Below are positions 59,101-62,331 of a stretch of 64,000 bases of DNA, piece after piece. How positions within the stretch are numbered: the first letter of the stretch is position 1; each line of letters starts with the position of its first letter. The position numbers and the translations under genes were made by a program. The stretch comes from Epiperipatus broadwayi (Eukaryota > Onychophora > Udeonychophora > Euonychophora > Peripatidae). The notes beneath the pieces are model-generated. The model was given only the letters and a program-made list of their open reading frames with translations, had not been told where the DNA came from and made no database searches. Where the stretch lies: positions 62,001 through 126,000 of the forward strand of contig JAQFVV010000505.1 in assembly GCA_028023455.1 (NCBI GenBank). The letters run 5' to 3'.

Positions 59101-61362
59101 TGCATATATATATACATAATAAAGAAAAAGTTATGGTAAAAAAAAAAGTTGTCAGTTTCTTTTTACGAAGAGTAAAAAATAACAAGGACTATTTGAAATA
59201 AGATAAATAATTCTTGAAAAATGGGAGAAATAATAGAAAATGATTACGCTTTTGAAAAATAATAGTATTTATAAATTAATAGAATCTAAACTTTGATGCT
59301 GCTGCAAGAAAAAAAATTACTATATTTCATCACATTACATTTTTGGAGTTTTGGCCTTAAAATTATTCACTTTCACTGTACCCAGCCAGTGCCCAATTTA
59401 TTCTTTTCACGTTATTAAAACTAATGGTTTAAATTTTTTAAACATTATAAAGTTTTTAACCCAGTCAATTTTTTTGTAGAGATATGTTATGTGATAATTT
59501 GTCACTTTTCAAAACTGTTGATAAAATAAATGTTGCTAGGTAAATTTAAATAATAGCATAATATTAATCTATGCATTTACAGTAGACTAACAATATACCT
59601 ACTTTAAATTCGTAGTATTAAAACTAAAAATAGCTAAATAAAAAATTAAACCAGTTTTCTTTAAAAGTTAAAAAAACATGTTTAAGATTATTATTTTAGA
59701 ATTAAAAAATTTCATCAATTTTGACTATAAGCCCTGTACTATGCTATATTTTCTTCCAAGCTTTCTCGCATTCAACATATATAATGTATATATCCACATT
59801 TTGGATAAACAATTAGAATAGCATACTTAATTGTTGAACTGCAAGTGGATAATACTTTTCAACACACATATATATAACATATGCTTTTTTATAAGTATAG
59901 ATGCGTATAAATCAAAATTATAGAATAAACAAAACTTTAAAACTAATAATACTGTAATTATTAATAATAAATCGAGGACACATTTACATATATTTTACTG
60001 TATGTTTTCACTCATGCATTCACTGAAATAATAAGAATAAGAAAGATAAACTAATGTATTTTTGTTTTGAAAATAAAGTAAATAGTTAAATGTTTGACTT
60101 TCATAGCTATTAAATAAGTTCCAGGTAATATTCCTTTTTTTCCAATTGAAACATAATAGTAAGGCATCTTGTTATCAAAAAATTAGGATCATTCTAATAA
60201 TTTTGATGTTTTTAAATCAATATCAACTTTTAGTATATTTTAAAATTTTGTAAAACTTTTAGCATTATGCTCAGAAAATATTTTATTATCAAAAATATAG
60301 CATATCAAATTCAAAAAGAATAATAAAGGAAGAACAAAATGTATGTGCTTTCAACATAAATAAATAAATTTTATTAATATATATATATATATAATTGCTA
60401 ACGGTGCTAAGGGAAGAACAAATGGCTACCGAACATTGTAAAATTTTTGAATTTTTAATGTTTTTTTTTTTTTGTTTTGTTTATTTACATTTTAATTTGT
60501 TTGTTTTTCTTTGGATAGCATATAATTAAAGCCATGTAATTAGATGCTTCATTGTTAACAACTTAATATTCTGTAAATATAAAAAAAAATAAGTGGGTTG
60601 GTCATATTTAGATTTAAAGCTAGGATTAATAGTAAGCAAAACTTAAATAAATAACAATAACTTAGCACTAGTAAAAAAAAATGCTGTAAATAATGAGAGA
60701 AAAAAGGAGAATTATAATTATAAAAGAGAATGCTGTTTTATTTTGGATTATGATGATAAGAAAGGCAAACTGCTATAATCTCAAAGCCTGTTCATTGATA
60801 AATTAAAAGAAAAAAAGTAACTAACAAATAACTTGTTTATATGAGAAAATAGTATATTAAGTAAATCCGTAGAGCCTTATTCCTGAAAAGTTCCCTATTC
60901 TATTCAAACAATGTTTGCTATTTTATCCATTAGGCTTATTCACAATCAGTAACATGTCAAACTTTTGGATGACTACTGAATCATCAAAACTCTCACAAGT
61001 ATATGCTATAATATCTAATGTCTCTCAATTCTTAATAGTTTTTGCAACTCACTATATAACTACACCCACTTAGACCTTCATATATTCATATTACTTACCA
61101 ATACGCATTAATCTCATTATTTTAAATACAGTGATGGCAATGCACAGCAATAATTTTCTCTTATATAAAATCCTACAAGTTATTTTTATCAGTAATACAT
61201 TTGTAGAATCTAACAGACTGTTCTATACATTTTAAATTGTCATGAAAAGATTAATTAATATTTAAAAAAATAAAAAGACTCCTTACTTTTATAGGAACAC
61301 TAAAATCAATATCTTTGGTCTCTTTCAACCCCAATGGAATAAGGGGTATCTTTTTAGAACAA
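3860..61362 (-). CDS. RHPN: Rhophilin-like gene, partial: seven BRO1-domain exons
   Basis: Join of 61362-61287, 50413-50336, 27693-27569, 20428-20320, 16894-16745, 13619-13524 and 4016-3860: 791 nt, about 263 codons with no stop. The intron lengths are 10873, 22642, 7140, 3425, 3125 and 9507 bp. The protein starts just before the [13 protein letters not shown] block that opens the BRO1 domain in rhophilins. It continues with [12 protein letters not shown], a [10 protein letters not shown] block, [26 protein letters not shown] and [15 protein letters not shown], all in family order. BRO1 domains form a curved helical solenoid that binds ESCRT-III or related partners. Rhophilins bind active Rho through an N-terminal HR1 repeat and end in a PDZ domain; neither of those is in this window. 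ALIX and HD-PTP also carry BRO1, but the LGLKETK motif and the RTPSR-like spacing favour rhophilin. Which vertebrate paralogue it corresponds to cannot be said. No promoter or start codon is visible. Confidence 0.88.
4540..4915 (+). pseudogene. LINE ORF2 C-terminal zinc-finger fragment
   Basis: The conceptual translation has a [15 protein letters not shown]-like start (about 4562-4600), the CxxC half of the C-terminal finger. The His/Cys half has been deleted. It continues with [30 protein letters not shown]-like and RFLWA blocks, ending near GAGATTCCTGACTCCGT (4859-4876). The same order occurs in the minus-strand copy at 54590-55029, so both belong to one non-LTR family whose 3' end is rich in ATCACATC-like repeats. 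Stops and a deletion show it is dead. Confidence 0.65.
7030..7865 (+). pseudogene. Penelope-like reverse transcriptase fragment
   Basis: Translation near 7100-7260 gives [38 protein letters not shown] and [11 protein letters not shown]. In Penelope-like elements the first block is the conserved GSPxSPxxANxxM RT motif, and the second leads into the catalytic YVDD box, here YVVD (one Asp lost). The ORF at 7230-7562 then shifts frame and carries [20 protein letters not shown], like the IxFLDxxIxR motif that follows the YVDD block. The ORF at 7649-7867 starts with [16 protein letters not shown], matching the PYxxGxSExIxR motif just before the linker to the GIY-YIG nuclease. Several frameshifts and the lost catalytic Asp make it non-functional. 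Confidence 0.72.
8066..8710. repeat. Two-copy tandem duplication, period about 337 bp
   Basis: The segment around 8066-8375 recurs around 8405-8710. TATTTGAATTAATTGATATG starts at 8214 and again at 8551. Both copies then share ATAATGACCTGATTTAG and TTTTTTGTCTGCATTTTA. The copies differ by scattered substitutions and poly-A length, so the duplication is not recent. ORFs here are low-complexity and not credible genes. Confidence 0.8.
10508..10585 (+). repeat. Compact three-way-junction inverted-repeat structure
   Basis: Three perfect nested stems close a junction. The outer stem is AGATAACC (10508-10515) with GGTTATCT (10578-10585). Arm 1 is CTTTTG (10518-10523) with CAAAAG (10544-10549). Arm 2 is CTATCTAATG (10550-10559) with CATTAGATAG (10566-10575). 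Linkers are AA, zero and AA. The block is more GC-rich than its surroundings. Function unknown; it could be a structured RNA domain or a tiny fold-back insertion. Confidence 0.6.
11999..12309. mobile_element. Fold-back MITE (family B)
   Basis: Arms of about 127 bp (11999-12126 and 12183-12309) are reverse complements with about one visible mismatch (ACTTGCAAAC against ACTTTCAAAC). The spacer is 56 bp. The outer ends read AACATGAAAGCTAAACAC. There is no ORF and no hammerhead core. Near-perfect arms indicate a recent insertion or gene conversion between arms. No clear target duplication could be read. Confidence 0.85.
13524..13619 (-). CDS. RHPN: Rhophilin-like exon f
   Basis: A 96-nt exon, phase 0 at both ends. 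The acceptor is CATCTAG and the donor GTAAGAATT. It codes 32 residues beginning [19 protein letters not shown] and ending [14 protein letters not shown] is a near-invariant BRO1 motif. It directly continues MLQHLMI from exon e, as the family alignment requires. Confidence 0.92.
14730..15012 (+). mobile_element. tRNA-derived SINE, diverged copy
   Basis: This matches the copy at 56140-56395 in the same order. A degraded tRNA-like head (CGGTTAGAGTGTTTGCCTTA from 14740) comes first, then ATTCAAGAATCTAAA and GCAAGTTCAACTTC (decayed B box). The conserved body GGCCAGCAACACCTGAAGAA (14828-14847) follows, then CTACTCGAAATGT and TATTACTAACAAGTTGTTTG. The 3' end is GATGATGGAAATAGTCCAA. The 64-codon ORF here is accidental. 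Confidence 0.75.
15240..15532. mobile_element. Fold-back MITE (family C)
   Basis: Two 113-bp arms (15240-15352 and 15420-15532) are near-perfect reverse complements. The ends start TAATAGTAATAATCAGCC and the loop is 67 bp. The arm contains an ATGCACATGCGCTTTT segment that is GC-richer than its surroundings. No ORF. Unrelated in sequence to family B or the hammerhead families. A target duplication was not resolved. Confidence 0.85.
16304..16601 (+). mobile_element. Hammerhead-type retroelement (family A), copy at 16.3 kb
   Basis: Flanked by a perfect 9-bp direct repeat TTTTACATA (16295-16303, 16602-16610). The left end starts at the usual inner truncation point (ACTAAATTCTCCATACAG). The right end is complete (TGGTGTTCATGTGATATTTAG). 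The ribozyme is on the plus strand. The left arm is shortened: after the ATCAATGGATC block it jumps directly to the ATCCTAAGATC segment. Confidence 0.85.
16394..16452 (+). ncRNA. Hammerhead-ribozyme-like fold (family A, 16.4 kb)
   Basis: CTGATGA 16409-16415, GAAAT 16429-16433, ATC 16436-16438. Inner stem I is TCCTCA with TGGGGA. The outer stem I is ATCCCA with TTGGAT, with one mismatch. Stem III has changed from C-G to U-A (GAAAT..ATC instead of GAAAC..GTC), a pair-preserving double change. Stem II is weakened (AGC against ACT). Confidence 0.6.
16745..16894 (-). CDS. RHPN: Rhophilin-like exon e
   Basis: A 150-nt exon, 50 codons, phase 0 at both ends. The acceptor is TTTTAAG and the donor GTGAGTATA. 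It codes [20 protein letters not shown], then [17 protein letters not shown] and [10 protein letters not shown]. This is the AVDAFQRAAGVLxYL-like helix of BRO1 domains plus the loop that follows it. The opposite-strand ORF at 16764-16964 is a shadow. Confidence 0.92.
17090..17480 (-). pseudogene. LINE C-terminal fragment, highly diverged
   Basis: On the minus strand one frame reads [17 protein letters not shown] (about 17370-17420), resembling the CxxC half of the LINE C-terminal finger but with an extra residue. Further on come FMLFYLVL and [18 protein letters not shown], like the tail after the finger in the 54.6-kb copy. The match is weak and rests on order rather than identity. Confidence 0.4.
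18119..18451 (+). mobile_element. Hammerhead-type retroelement (family A), copy at 18.1 kb
   Basis: Arms begin with an unusual end, ACTATATATATTGCCACACA, mirrored by TGTGTGGCAATATATATAGT on the right, so the arm ends have co-evolved. A shared TATTTAAGAGGTT (18106-18118, 18452-18464) flanks it; the element's own end may account for a few of these bases. The ribozyme cores are damaged in both arms: CTTACAA instead of CTGATGA near 18275, and a deletion in the left arm. The CCATAAGCC / GAAACTAGTC half is intact. Confidence 0.8.
20320..20428 (-). CDS. RHPN: Rhophilin-like exon d
   Basis: A 109-nt exon. The acceptor is TTAATTAG and the donor GTAAGATCT. The first base completes the split Trp codon from exon c (TG|G). 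It codes [18 protein letters not shown], then [19 protein letters not shown](F/Y)DSLTG and [18 protein letters not shown] are signature BRO1 motifs lining the concave face of the domain. Confidence 0.94.
21163..21812. mobile_element. DNA-element-like unit with ~90-bp terminal inverted repeats
   Basis: The left arm (about 21163-21262: ATTATTCGCTACTAATAA, TCATCATTATTCCAGACC, AAATTTATTATTTATCG) is the diverged reverse complement of 21714-21812. The inner 450 bp has a PLE-like TGAAGAAGATTGTTAAACAG motif near 21541-21566, followed by GTCGAAA. No transposase. Related inner sequence, without the inverted ends, occurs at about 25950-26310. Target duplication not resolved. ORFs at 21267-21818 are accidental. 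Confidence 0.65.
22216..22575. repeat. Two direct copies of a ~115-bp segment, about 230 bp apart
   Basis: Both copies share AACTCGAATTTTA.TTCATTT, TTTATTTTATTAGAATGA, then ACAGAAAATTG and CATTTGAAAAGAAATTG (22222-22330 and 22449-22573). Moderately diverged; not coding. Confidence 0.75.
23336..23616 (-). mobile_element. Hammerhead-type retroelement (family A), copy at 23.3 kb
   Basis: Flanked by 14-bp perfect direct repeats TGTTTACTTAAATA (23322-23335, 23617-23630), although the last bases of the element resemble part of this string. The left end is complete (ATAAACATCACATGATCACC) and the right end stops at GTTTTGCC, so insertion ran in the minus direction. The middle is deleted: the left arm jumps from CCATCTAGTGCCTC straight into CTGATGA, leaving only one ribozyme half-palindrome. 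Confidence 0.85.
23486..23535 (+). ncRNA. Hammerhead-like fold, partial stem I (23.5 kb)
   Basis: CTGATGA 23491-23497, GAAAC 23511-23515, TA loop, GTC 23518-23520. Stem II is GGC against ACC with one mismatch. Inner stem I is CCTCG with TGGGG. The outer stem I strand is lost through the internal deletion. The core is intact but the fold is probably weak. Confidence 0.45.
24478..24670 (-). mobile_element. SINE, 5'-truncated tail
   Basis: On the minus strand this matches only the 3' part of the SINE at 14.7 and 56.2 kb: TAACTTGTGTTGTCTATTTG, GTTATTACTAACAATTTG, AATAAAGTTTAAAATTTTC, TATTCAACATTTAATGATAG and the GGAAATAGTCCAA end (24483-24495 on plus). The tRNA-like head is absent, typical of incomplete reverse transcription. 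Confidence 0.7.
24794..25178 (+). mobile_element. Hammerhead-type retroelement (family A), copy at 24.8 kb
   Basis: Near-complete palindrome: left end at the usual inner point (ACAGGCAAAACTCTTC), right end running to GTGATCATGGGGTACTTTAG. The left-arm ribozyme is broken on the minus strand (CTGCCGA, A6 changed). The right arm keeps CTGACGA and GAAAC..GTC. No convincing target duplication. The minus-strand ORF at 24917-25144 is an accident of the palindrome. Confidence 0.8.
24970..25026 (+). ncRNA. Hammerhead-ribozyme-like fold (25.0 kb)
   Basis: CTGACGA 24979-24985, GAAAC 24999-25003, GTC 25006-25008. Stem II pairs AGC..GCC only partly. Inner stem I CTTCA pairs with TGGAG: the A in TGGAG replaces the consensus G and the partner is T, which keeps the pair. 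The outer stem is not conserved here. Confidence 0.5.
27569..27693 (-). CDS. RHPN: Rhophilin-like exon c
   Basis: A 125-nt exon. The acceptor is TTTTTAG and the donor GTAAGATC. Phase 0 in, two bases of a Trp codon out. It codes [20 protein letters not shown], then [20 protein letters not shown] and E. YYN.L.FVERRF.PP is a strongly conserved BRO1 block; the preceding TPSR and the direct join to MRK of exon b leave no room for a missing exon between them. Confidence 0.94.
28330..28900 (-). pseudogene. LINE C-terminal finger fragment
   Basis: The minus strand reads [14 protein letters not shown] (about 28540-28580), the CxxC half of the non-LTR C-terminal finger with its usual ENIEH context. 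It is preceded by [12 protein letters not shown]-like and followed by [17 protein letters not shown]-like blocks. Many stops. The plus-strand ORF at 28612-28887 is a shadow. Confidence 0.55.
30629..30800. repeat. 86-bp tandem duplication
   Basis: TATGCCTCAGAATAATC..TTCTTAAACACATA occurs at 30629-30714 and again at 30715-30800, with only a couple of differences (CTTCTACTT against CTCCTACTA). Adjacent, same orientation, recent. Confidence 0.9.
31213..31256 (-). mobile_element. 44-bp insertion made only of family A ends
   Basis: Perfect 13-bp direct repeats TACAATCAATTTA flank it (31200-31212, 31257-31269). The insert has one complete family A terminus (TCACATGATCACC) joined directly to the opposite truncated end (TATAGAGAGTTTTGCCTG). 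All internal arms and the ribozyme are gone, yet both boundaries are typical. Confidence 0.85.
32171..34339. mobile_element. Possible solo LTR, 2.2 kb
   Basis: The unit begins TGTAACG and ends CGTTACA, a 7-bp inverted end of the TG...CA type common in LTR retrotransposons. It is clearly GC-richer than the flanks, has a TATATATAG near 34293 and AATAAA at 34314-34319 close to the end, and has no coding capacity. No matching 5-bp target duplication is visible (TACTA against AAAAT), so the ends may be coincidental or the copy rearranged. ORFs at 33845-34088 are overlapping frames of a CAG-rich stretch. Could alternatively be a non-autonomous DNA element. Confidence 0.45.
35769..35804. repeat. Perfect 13-bp stem hairpin
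   Basis: TTTTGACTGTCTA (35769-35781) and TAGACAGTCAAAA (35792-35804) are exact reverse complements separated by 10 bp. It lies in a gene-free AT-rich stretch (34340-36540) where nothing else is recognisable. Confidence 0.8.
36550..37454 (+). mobile_element. Long-form family A palindrome, copy at 36.5 kb
   Basis: Two arms of roughly 400 bp converge at about 36965. Both contain the full upstream half of the monomer (GAGTTCAG, TATATAGTCATAT / ATATGACTATATA, AATCCTGCCTAATAGG) as well as the ribozyme region and tail. A 9-bp direct repeat AAAATTCAT flanks it (36541-36549, 37455-37463). The left end is truncated at ATCAATAGATGC; the right end is complete. The minus-strand ribozyme is broken (TTCATGA); the plus-strand one is intact. 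Confidence 0.85.
37240..37298 (+). ncRNA. Hammerhead-ribozyme-like fold (37.2 kb)
   Basis: CTGATGA 37255-37261, GAAAC 37275-37279, TA loop, GTC 37282-37284. Stem II reads AGC..GCT where other copies have GGC..GCC, a compensatory change. Outer stem I ATCCAA (37240-37245) pairs with TTGGAT (37293-37298). Inner stem I has one C-A mismatch (TAGGGA). Confidence 0.65.
38113..38375 (+). mobile_element. Family A element without ribozyme, copy at 38.1 kb
   Basis: Perfect 14-bp direct repeats TAAAGTTCTAACAT flank it (38099-38112, 38376-38389). The left end is at the usual inner point (TAAAACAGGCAAAACTCTCC); the right end is complete (GATCATGTGATGTTTAGTGG). The ribozyme section is deleted between CTATCTAGTGCAT and GGATGAATAGGCAC. 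Confidence 0.9.
40188..40246 (-). ncRNA. Hammerhead-ribozyme-like fold, first tandem unit
   Basis: On minus, outer stem I ATCCAA (40246-40241) pairs with TTGGAT (40193-40188). There is an internal loop GGC / TA. Inner stem I TCCTCA (40237-40232) pairs with TGGGGA (40201-40196; one G-U). CTGATGA 40231-40225, stem II GGC..GCC with a CACAA loop, GAAAC 40211-40207, TA loop, GTC 40204-40202; cleavage would follow that C. The pair next to the core in stem II (10.1/11.1) is an A-A mismatch, unlike textbook hammerheads, so activity is unproven. It lies in the sense strand of a rhophilin intron. Confidence 0.72.
40654..40712 (-). ncRNA. Hammerhead-ribozyme-like fold, second tandem unit
   Basis: Identical to the unit at 40188-40246, shifted by exactly 466 bp. 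Two cleavages, one in each unit of a minus-strand transcript, would release a 466-nt monomer with 5'-OH and 2',3'-cyclic phosphate ends, if the ribozyme works. Confidence 0.72.
41031..41089 (+). ncRNA. Hammerhead-ribozyme-like fold, inverted unit
   Basis: ATCCAA 41031-41036 pairs with TTGGAT 41084-41089. CTGATGA 41046-41052, GAAAC 41066-41070, TA, GTC 41073-41075. The sequence is the same as the two minus-strand units, on the opposite strand. Confidence 0.72.
42064..42263 (-). mobile_element. Family A element, 200-bp deletion form at 42.1 kb
   Basis: Perfect 12-bp direct repeats ATTAATGCTAAC (42052-42063, 42264-42275). The left end is complete (CACTAAACATCACATGGATC), the right end truncated (GAGAGTTTTACC); minus-direction insertion. 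The left arm and the 5' ribozyme half are deleted; ACTAGTCTGGAGATATTGG remains. Confidence 0.88.
43139..43219 (+). ncRNA. tRNA-like cloverleaf relic (pseudogene or SINE head)
   Basis: AGCATTG at the start pairs with CGATGCT at 43213-43219, with one wobble. GGTGGTCGAGAGATCAGC resembles an A box and D arm of a class II tRNA. CTTATAA is the likely anticodon loop (anticodon TAT) on a weak stem. CGGGTTCGCTTCCCA (near 43196) is a T arm with a B-box-like sequence. At 81 nt and with a poor anticodon stem it is unlikely to be a working tRNA. A poly-A run (about 43230) follows, as in a retroposed copy. Confidence 0.55.
44360..46140 (+). pseudogene. Non-LTR retrotransposon: endonuclease and reverse transcriptase, decayed
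   Basis: Recognisable blocks in order. The endonuclease has [16 protein letters not shown] and [15 protein letters not shown] near 44410-44500, [11 protein letters not shown] near 44670 and [15 protein letters not shown] near 44795. The linker has [18 protein letters not shown] near 45015-45075. The reverse transcriptase has [20 protein letters not shown] near 45560, [20 protein letters not shown] near 45890, and [16 protein letters not shown] with [11 protein letters not shown] (46000-46110). The last corresponds to the KQGCVLAPTLF motif of many invertebrate LINEs. Frameshifts and stops break it repeatedly. The coding sequence resumes at about 49340 after a 3.2-kb interruption. Confidence 0.75.
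48380..48867 (+). mobile_element. Near-perfect family A palindrome, copy at 48.4 kb
   Basis: Arms 48383-48600 and 48605-48831 are almost exact reverse complements. The right arm continues into the 3' tail ending GAGATGTGATCAAAG. A 10-bp direct repeat AGGATATTAT flanks it (48370-48379, 48868-48877). The site is inside a host repeat whose second copy (from about 48949) shows the empty-site sequence, with one mismatch. The left-arm ribozyme is broken at G12 (CCAAAAAC), the right-arm one intact. Confidence 0.9.
48664..48722 (+). ncRNA. Hammerhead-ribozyme-like fold (48.7 kb)
   Basis: ATCCAA 48664-48669 with TTGGAT 48717-48722. TCCTCA with TGGGGA. CTGACGA 48679-48685 (N7 = C, a variable position), GGC..GCC stem II, GAAAC 48699-48703, GTC 48706-48708. 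Confidence 0.7.
48885..49040. repeat. Tandem duplication with TTCACCCCTGAAGAGA block
   Basis: GTAGATTCACCCCTGAAGAG..TCAACCGCAA..CTCCCTGAGTTTGAAATCTG occurs at about 48886-48942 and about 48990-49046. The linking segment CATTGCACTTATATAGAA also precedes the 48.4-kb element (48348 on), so at least one and a half repeat units were present before that insertion. Confidence 0.8.
49340..50080 (+). pseudogene. 3' part of the LINE reverse transcriptase
   Basis: Continuation of the 44.4-kb [14 protein letters not shown] near 49420 stands for the YADD box region, GLLINVQK..KVLYQP (frames mixed) near 49510-49545 for [12 protein letters not shown], and [20 protein letters not shown] near 49730-49790 for VYKAVVLPTLLYGSETWTxY. 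A 137-bp hammerhead-family element splits it at 49810. Beyond it, [15 protein letters not shown] (about 50010-50060) resembles the DRITNxEVLxRAG block. Dead copy. Confidence 0.7.
49810..49946 (+). mobile_element. Family A mini-element inside the LINE
   Basis: Direct repeats GCAATCTAAAGACA and GCAATATAAAGACA (49796-49809, 49947-49960; 13 of 14). The left end is at the inner truncation point (ACTAAACTCTCC), the right end complete (GTGATCAT). The arms meet at ATCAATAGATGCATAGTGG, with ribozyme and middle deleted. It interrupts the LINE coding sequence, so it is younger than the LINE. Confidence 0.85.
50336..50413 (-). CDS. RHPN: Rhophilin-like exon b
   Basis: A 78-nt exon, 26 codons, phase 0 at both ends. 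The acceptor is TTTACTAG and the donor GTAAATT. It codes [18 protein letters not shown], then QTLTSMRK. This is the helix following the LGLKETK motif in rhophilin BRO1 domains (an F-I-x-x-H-Y-x-E-D pattern) and joins both neighbours without gaps. Confidence 0.93.
51186..51240 (+). ncRNA. Relic of a Penelope-type hammerhead motif
   Basis: CTGAAGA (51199-51205) is followed by GATTGC TAGG GCAATC, a perfect 6-bp stem II, then AAAAC instead of the required GAAAC, and TGTC. Core position G12 is lost and I found no stem I. Similar CTGAAGAAGG..GAAA relics occur at 21541 and 26262. Low confidence. Confidence 0.35.
51454..52046. mobile_element. 593-bp non-autonomous element with 27-bp inverted ends
   Basis: CTGATCCATCGTGTCAACTG..GGATG (51454-51480) is the reverse complement of 52020-52046 with two mismatches. 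The ends are GC-richer than the flanks. Inside, 51845-51980 holds three tandem units each with GTTAACA.., CTTTCT and TAGAAAG forming a small hairpin. No ORF. No clear target duplication. Confidence 0.8.
51845..51980. repeat. Three tandem ~45-49-bp hairpin units
   Basis: The GAGTTAACAC-type start repeats at 51845, 51894 and about 51938. Each unit has CTTTCT(A/T) and GTAGAAAGAAG arms of a hairpin with variable loops. The loops differ much more than the stems. They lie inside the 51.5-kb element. Confidence 0.8.
53112..53193. repeat. GAT and TAT trinucleotide microsatellite
   Basis: A run of GAT units with one GCT interruption (53112-53160) passes directly into TAT units (53161-53193), as expected of a microsatellite in which one end has drifted by a G-to-T change. 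Confidence 0.95.
54590..55029 (-). pseudogene. LINE ORF2 C-terminal finger and 3' end
   Basis: On minus, one open frame (55029-54778) codes [35 protein letters not shown] and [17 protein letters not shown]. The C-x2-C...H-x7-C pattern is the zinc finger common at the end of invertebrate LINE ORF2. Past the stop, more of the protein can be read (RFLWA and LLRDS blocks). The 3' end has repeated ATCACATC units (about 54593-54615 on plus), a simple-repeat tail typical of some non-LTR families. Same family as 4540-4915. Confidence 0.7.
56140..56395 (-). mobile_element. tRNA-derived SINE, best copy
   Basis: On minus: head AAGATGGCTCAATTGATTAG (A box, near 56390-56369), B box GGTTCGATTTC (56328-56318), then TGTCACTGGGTTAGGCCAGC, AACACCTGAAGAAAAGGG and TATTACTAACAGTTGAATG. 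The 3' end is GACGATGGAAATAATCC. The A and B boxes are about 45-50 bp apart, as in tRNA-type Pol III promoters. Two more copies of the body are at 14.7 and 24.5 kb, so this is a dispersed family. Confidence 0.8.
57650..58490 (+). pseudogene. LINE C-terminal fragment, decayed
   Basis: Near 58395-58475 translation gives [10 protein letters not shown], then [12 protein letters not shown], the same finger (x-x-x-C, ENIEH, x5-C) as at 54.8 and 28.5 kb but with the first Cys replaced. Upstream, LINE-like but unassignable blocks are broken by many stops. Confidence 0.5.
58497..59085 (+). mobile_element. Family D palindrome with hammerhead
   Basis: Arms of about 270 bp meet near 58785. The outermost pairing is TTATATAATGAGCATGCTAA with its reverse complement ending about 59043, and the tail continues on the right only (ACAAGTTTATTAAATTAAG). 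Layout, central CTGAAC..GTTCAG hairpin (58733-58749 area) and ribozyme position are the same as in family A, but overall sequence identity is low. The left-arm ribozyme is broken (GTAAAAAA replaces the GAAA region); the right-arm one is intact. Ends and target duplication not resolved. Confidence 0.8.
58936..59003 (+). ncRNA. Hammerhead-ribozyme-like fold (family D)
   Basis: Outer stem I CTGAATATCC (58936-58945) pairs perfectly over 10 bp with GGATATTCAG (58994-59003). The internal loop is AAGTG / ATAG. Inner stem I CCTCA (58951-58955) pairs with TGAGG (58985-58989). CTGATGA 58956-58962, stem II AGC..GCT with CAGA loop, GAAAC 58975-58979, TG loop, GTC 58982-58984. Compared with family A nearly every helix position differs yet stays paired. 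The C-A mismatch at stem II position 10.1/11.1 is the one departure from the hammerhead consensus. Confidence 0.75.
61287..61362 (-). CDS. RHPN: Rhophilin-like exon a (first in window)
   Basis: A 76-nt exon. The acceptor is GTTTAG and the donor GTAAGG. One base completes a split codon, then 25 codons read [20 protein letters not shown] and [15 protein letters not shown] is the opening strand of the rhophilin BRO1 domain. The preceding exon must end with two bases of a codon and should carry HR1-linker sequence; I found none between 61363 and 64000. Confidence 0.92.
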
Positions 61363-61773
61363 CTAAACAAAAAAAAAAGTGTACAAAATAATTAGCATAT
61401 TTTCATTATAAAATTATGATACTAATACACTTTTAAATAAAATACTAAAAATGCAAATACTATTACTGTTTTAATATTTGAAATATAGGCATACTTCATA
61501 TACCTGGAGTTTAATTGTAATTAAAGGAAATTTGAACAAAGATTTTCAAGCTCCTTTCAGCTATCCACTCTATCTCATACTACTGGTACACATGATCACA
61601 CACATGTGAATGGCATCAGCATGAAATTTGGGCATTCCAACATCAGATTTTCAATGATATGGATGGCTGAAGAGTTGGAGGGTAGAGTAGATTGAAGCCT
61701 GTCCATTAAAGTTTGAAAATTTTCGAACTTAATATAAATTGAGCATTGACTATATATATATGTGTGAGAGATG

Positions 61774-61832
61774 ATGATCTGGACCAACTGATGAGTGCTG
61801 GTTCAGCATGAAATACATATATTGGTAATCAT
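61774..61832 (+). ncRNA. Hammerhead ribozyme, Penelope/retrozyme type with very short stem III
   Basis: Outer stem I ATGAT (61774-61778) pairs with ATCAT (61828-61832). The internal loop is CTGG / A. Inner stem I ACCAA (61783-61787) pairs with TTGGT (61822-61826). CTGATGA 61788-61794. Stem II GTGCTG (61795-61800) pairs with CAGCAT (61804-61809), 6 bp with one G-U and a GTT loop. GAAA 61810-61813. Stem III ATA/TAT with a CA loop. Cleavage would follow A61821. All core positions of the hammerhead consensus are present. Such short-stem-III hammerheads are known in Penelope-like elements and retrozymes. A Penelope-like fragment lies 1 kb downstream on the same strand. Confidence 0.75.
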
Positions 61833-62331
61833 TTATCTTTTTCATATCCCCTATATCACTGTTTAAATAAAATTAATTAAATATGTATATATTTCCAATC
61901 ATAATTGCAATCCAGAGTTTGATTTTTCTTTGAATTTAGAGAATATTTTATGCAAATGTTAATGGTATCATAGTTGCAAGTTTTTTCTCCTACAATGAAC
62001 AACTTCAGCACCTTTATTATAGAATCTCTTATTATCAATAAAATTTTCAAATTTATCTATCTTCCTCTCCCCTTATGTTACTCTATAGCCTCTTTAGGCA
62101 ATATTTCATAACTCTATTCTGCATTTTTAAAAATTCTTTAATTTTTATGGTTCTATTTCAATTTAGCAAAAACATTATTATACCTTACAACAGAATAAAT
62201 GAGTCAATTGAAATTAATAGATTTGCTGTACATATTTTGCCTTAGGCATTTTTATTTGTCGATTTTCATGCGTTTTCATAAAAAAAATTATCACTTGCCA
62301 TTTTCAGGCCGGTTGTTGATGGTGTGGCCGC

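Larger units (their letters stand above)
50414..61286 (-). other. Intron a of the rhophilin-like gene (10.9 kb)
   Basis: Beyond the elements listed, 50420-51180, 52050-53100, 53200-54580, 55030-56130, 56400-57640 and 59090-61280 contain AT-rich sequence, a G11 run near 54404 and TA repeats. The short ORFs in them (for example 56819-57121) have no recognisable motif. Confidence 0.6.
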
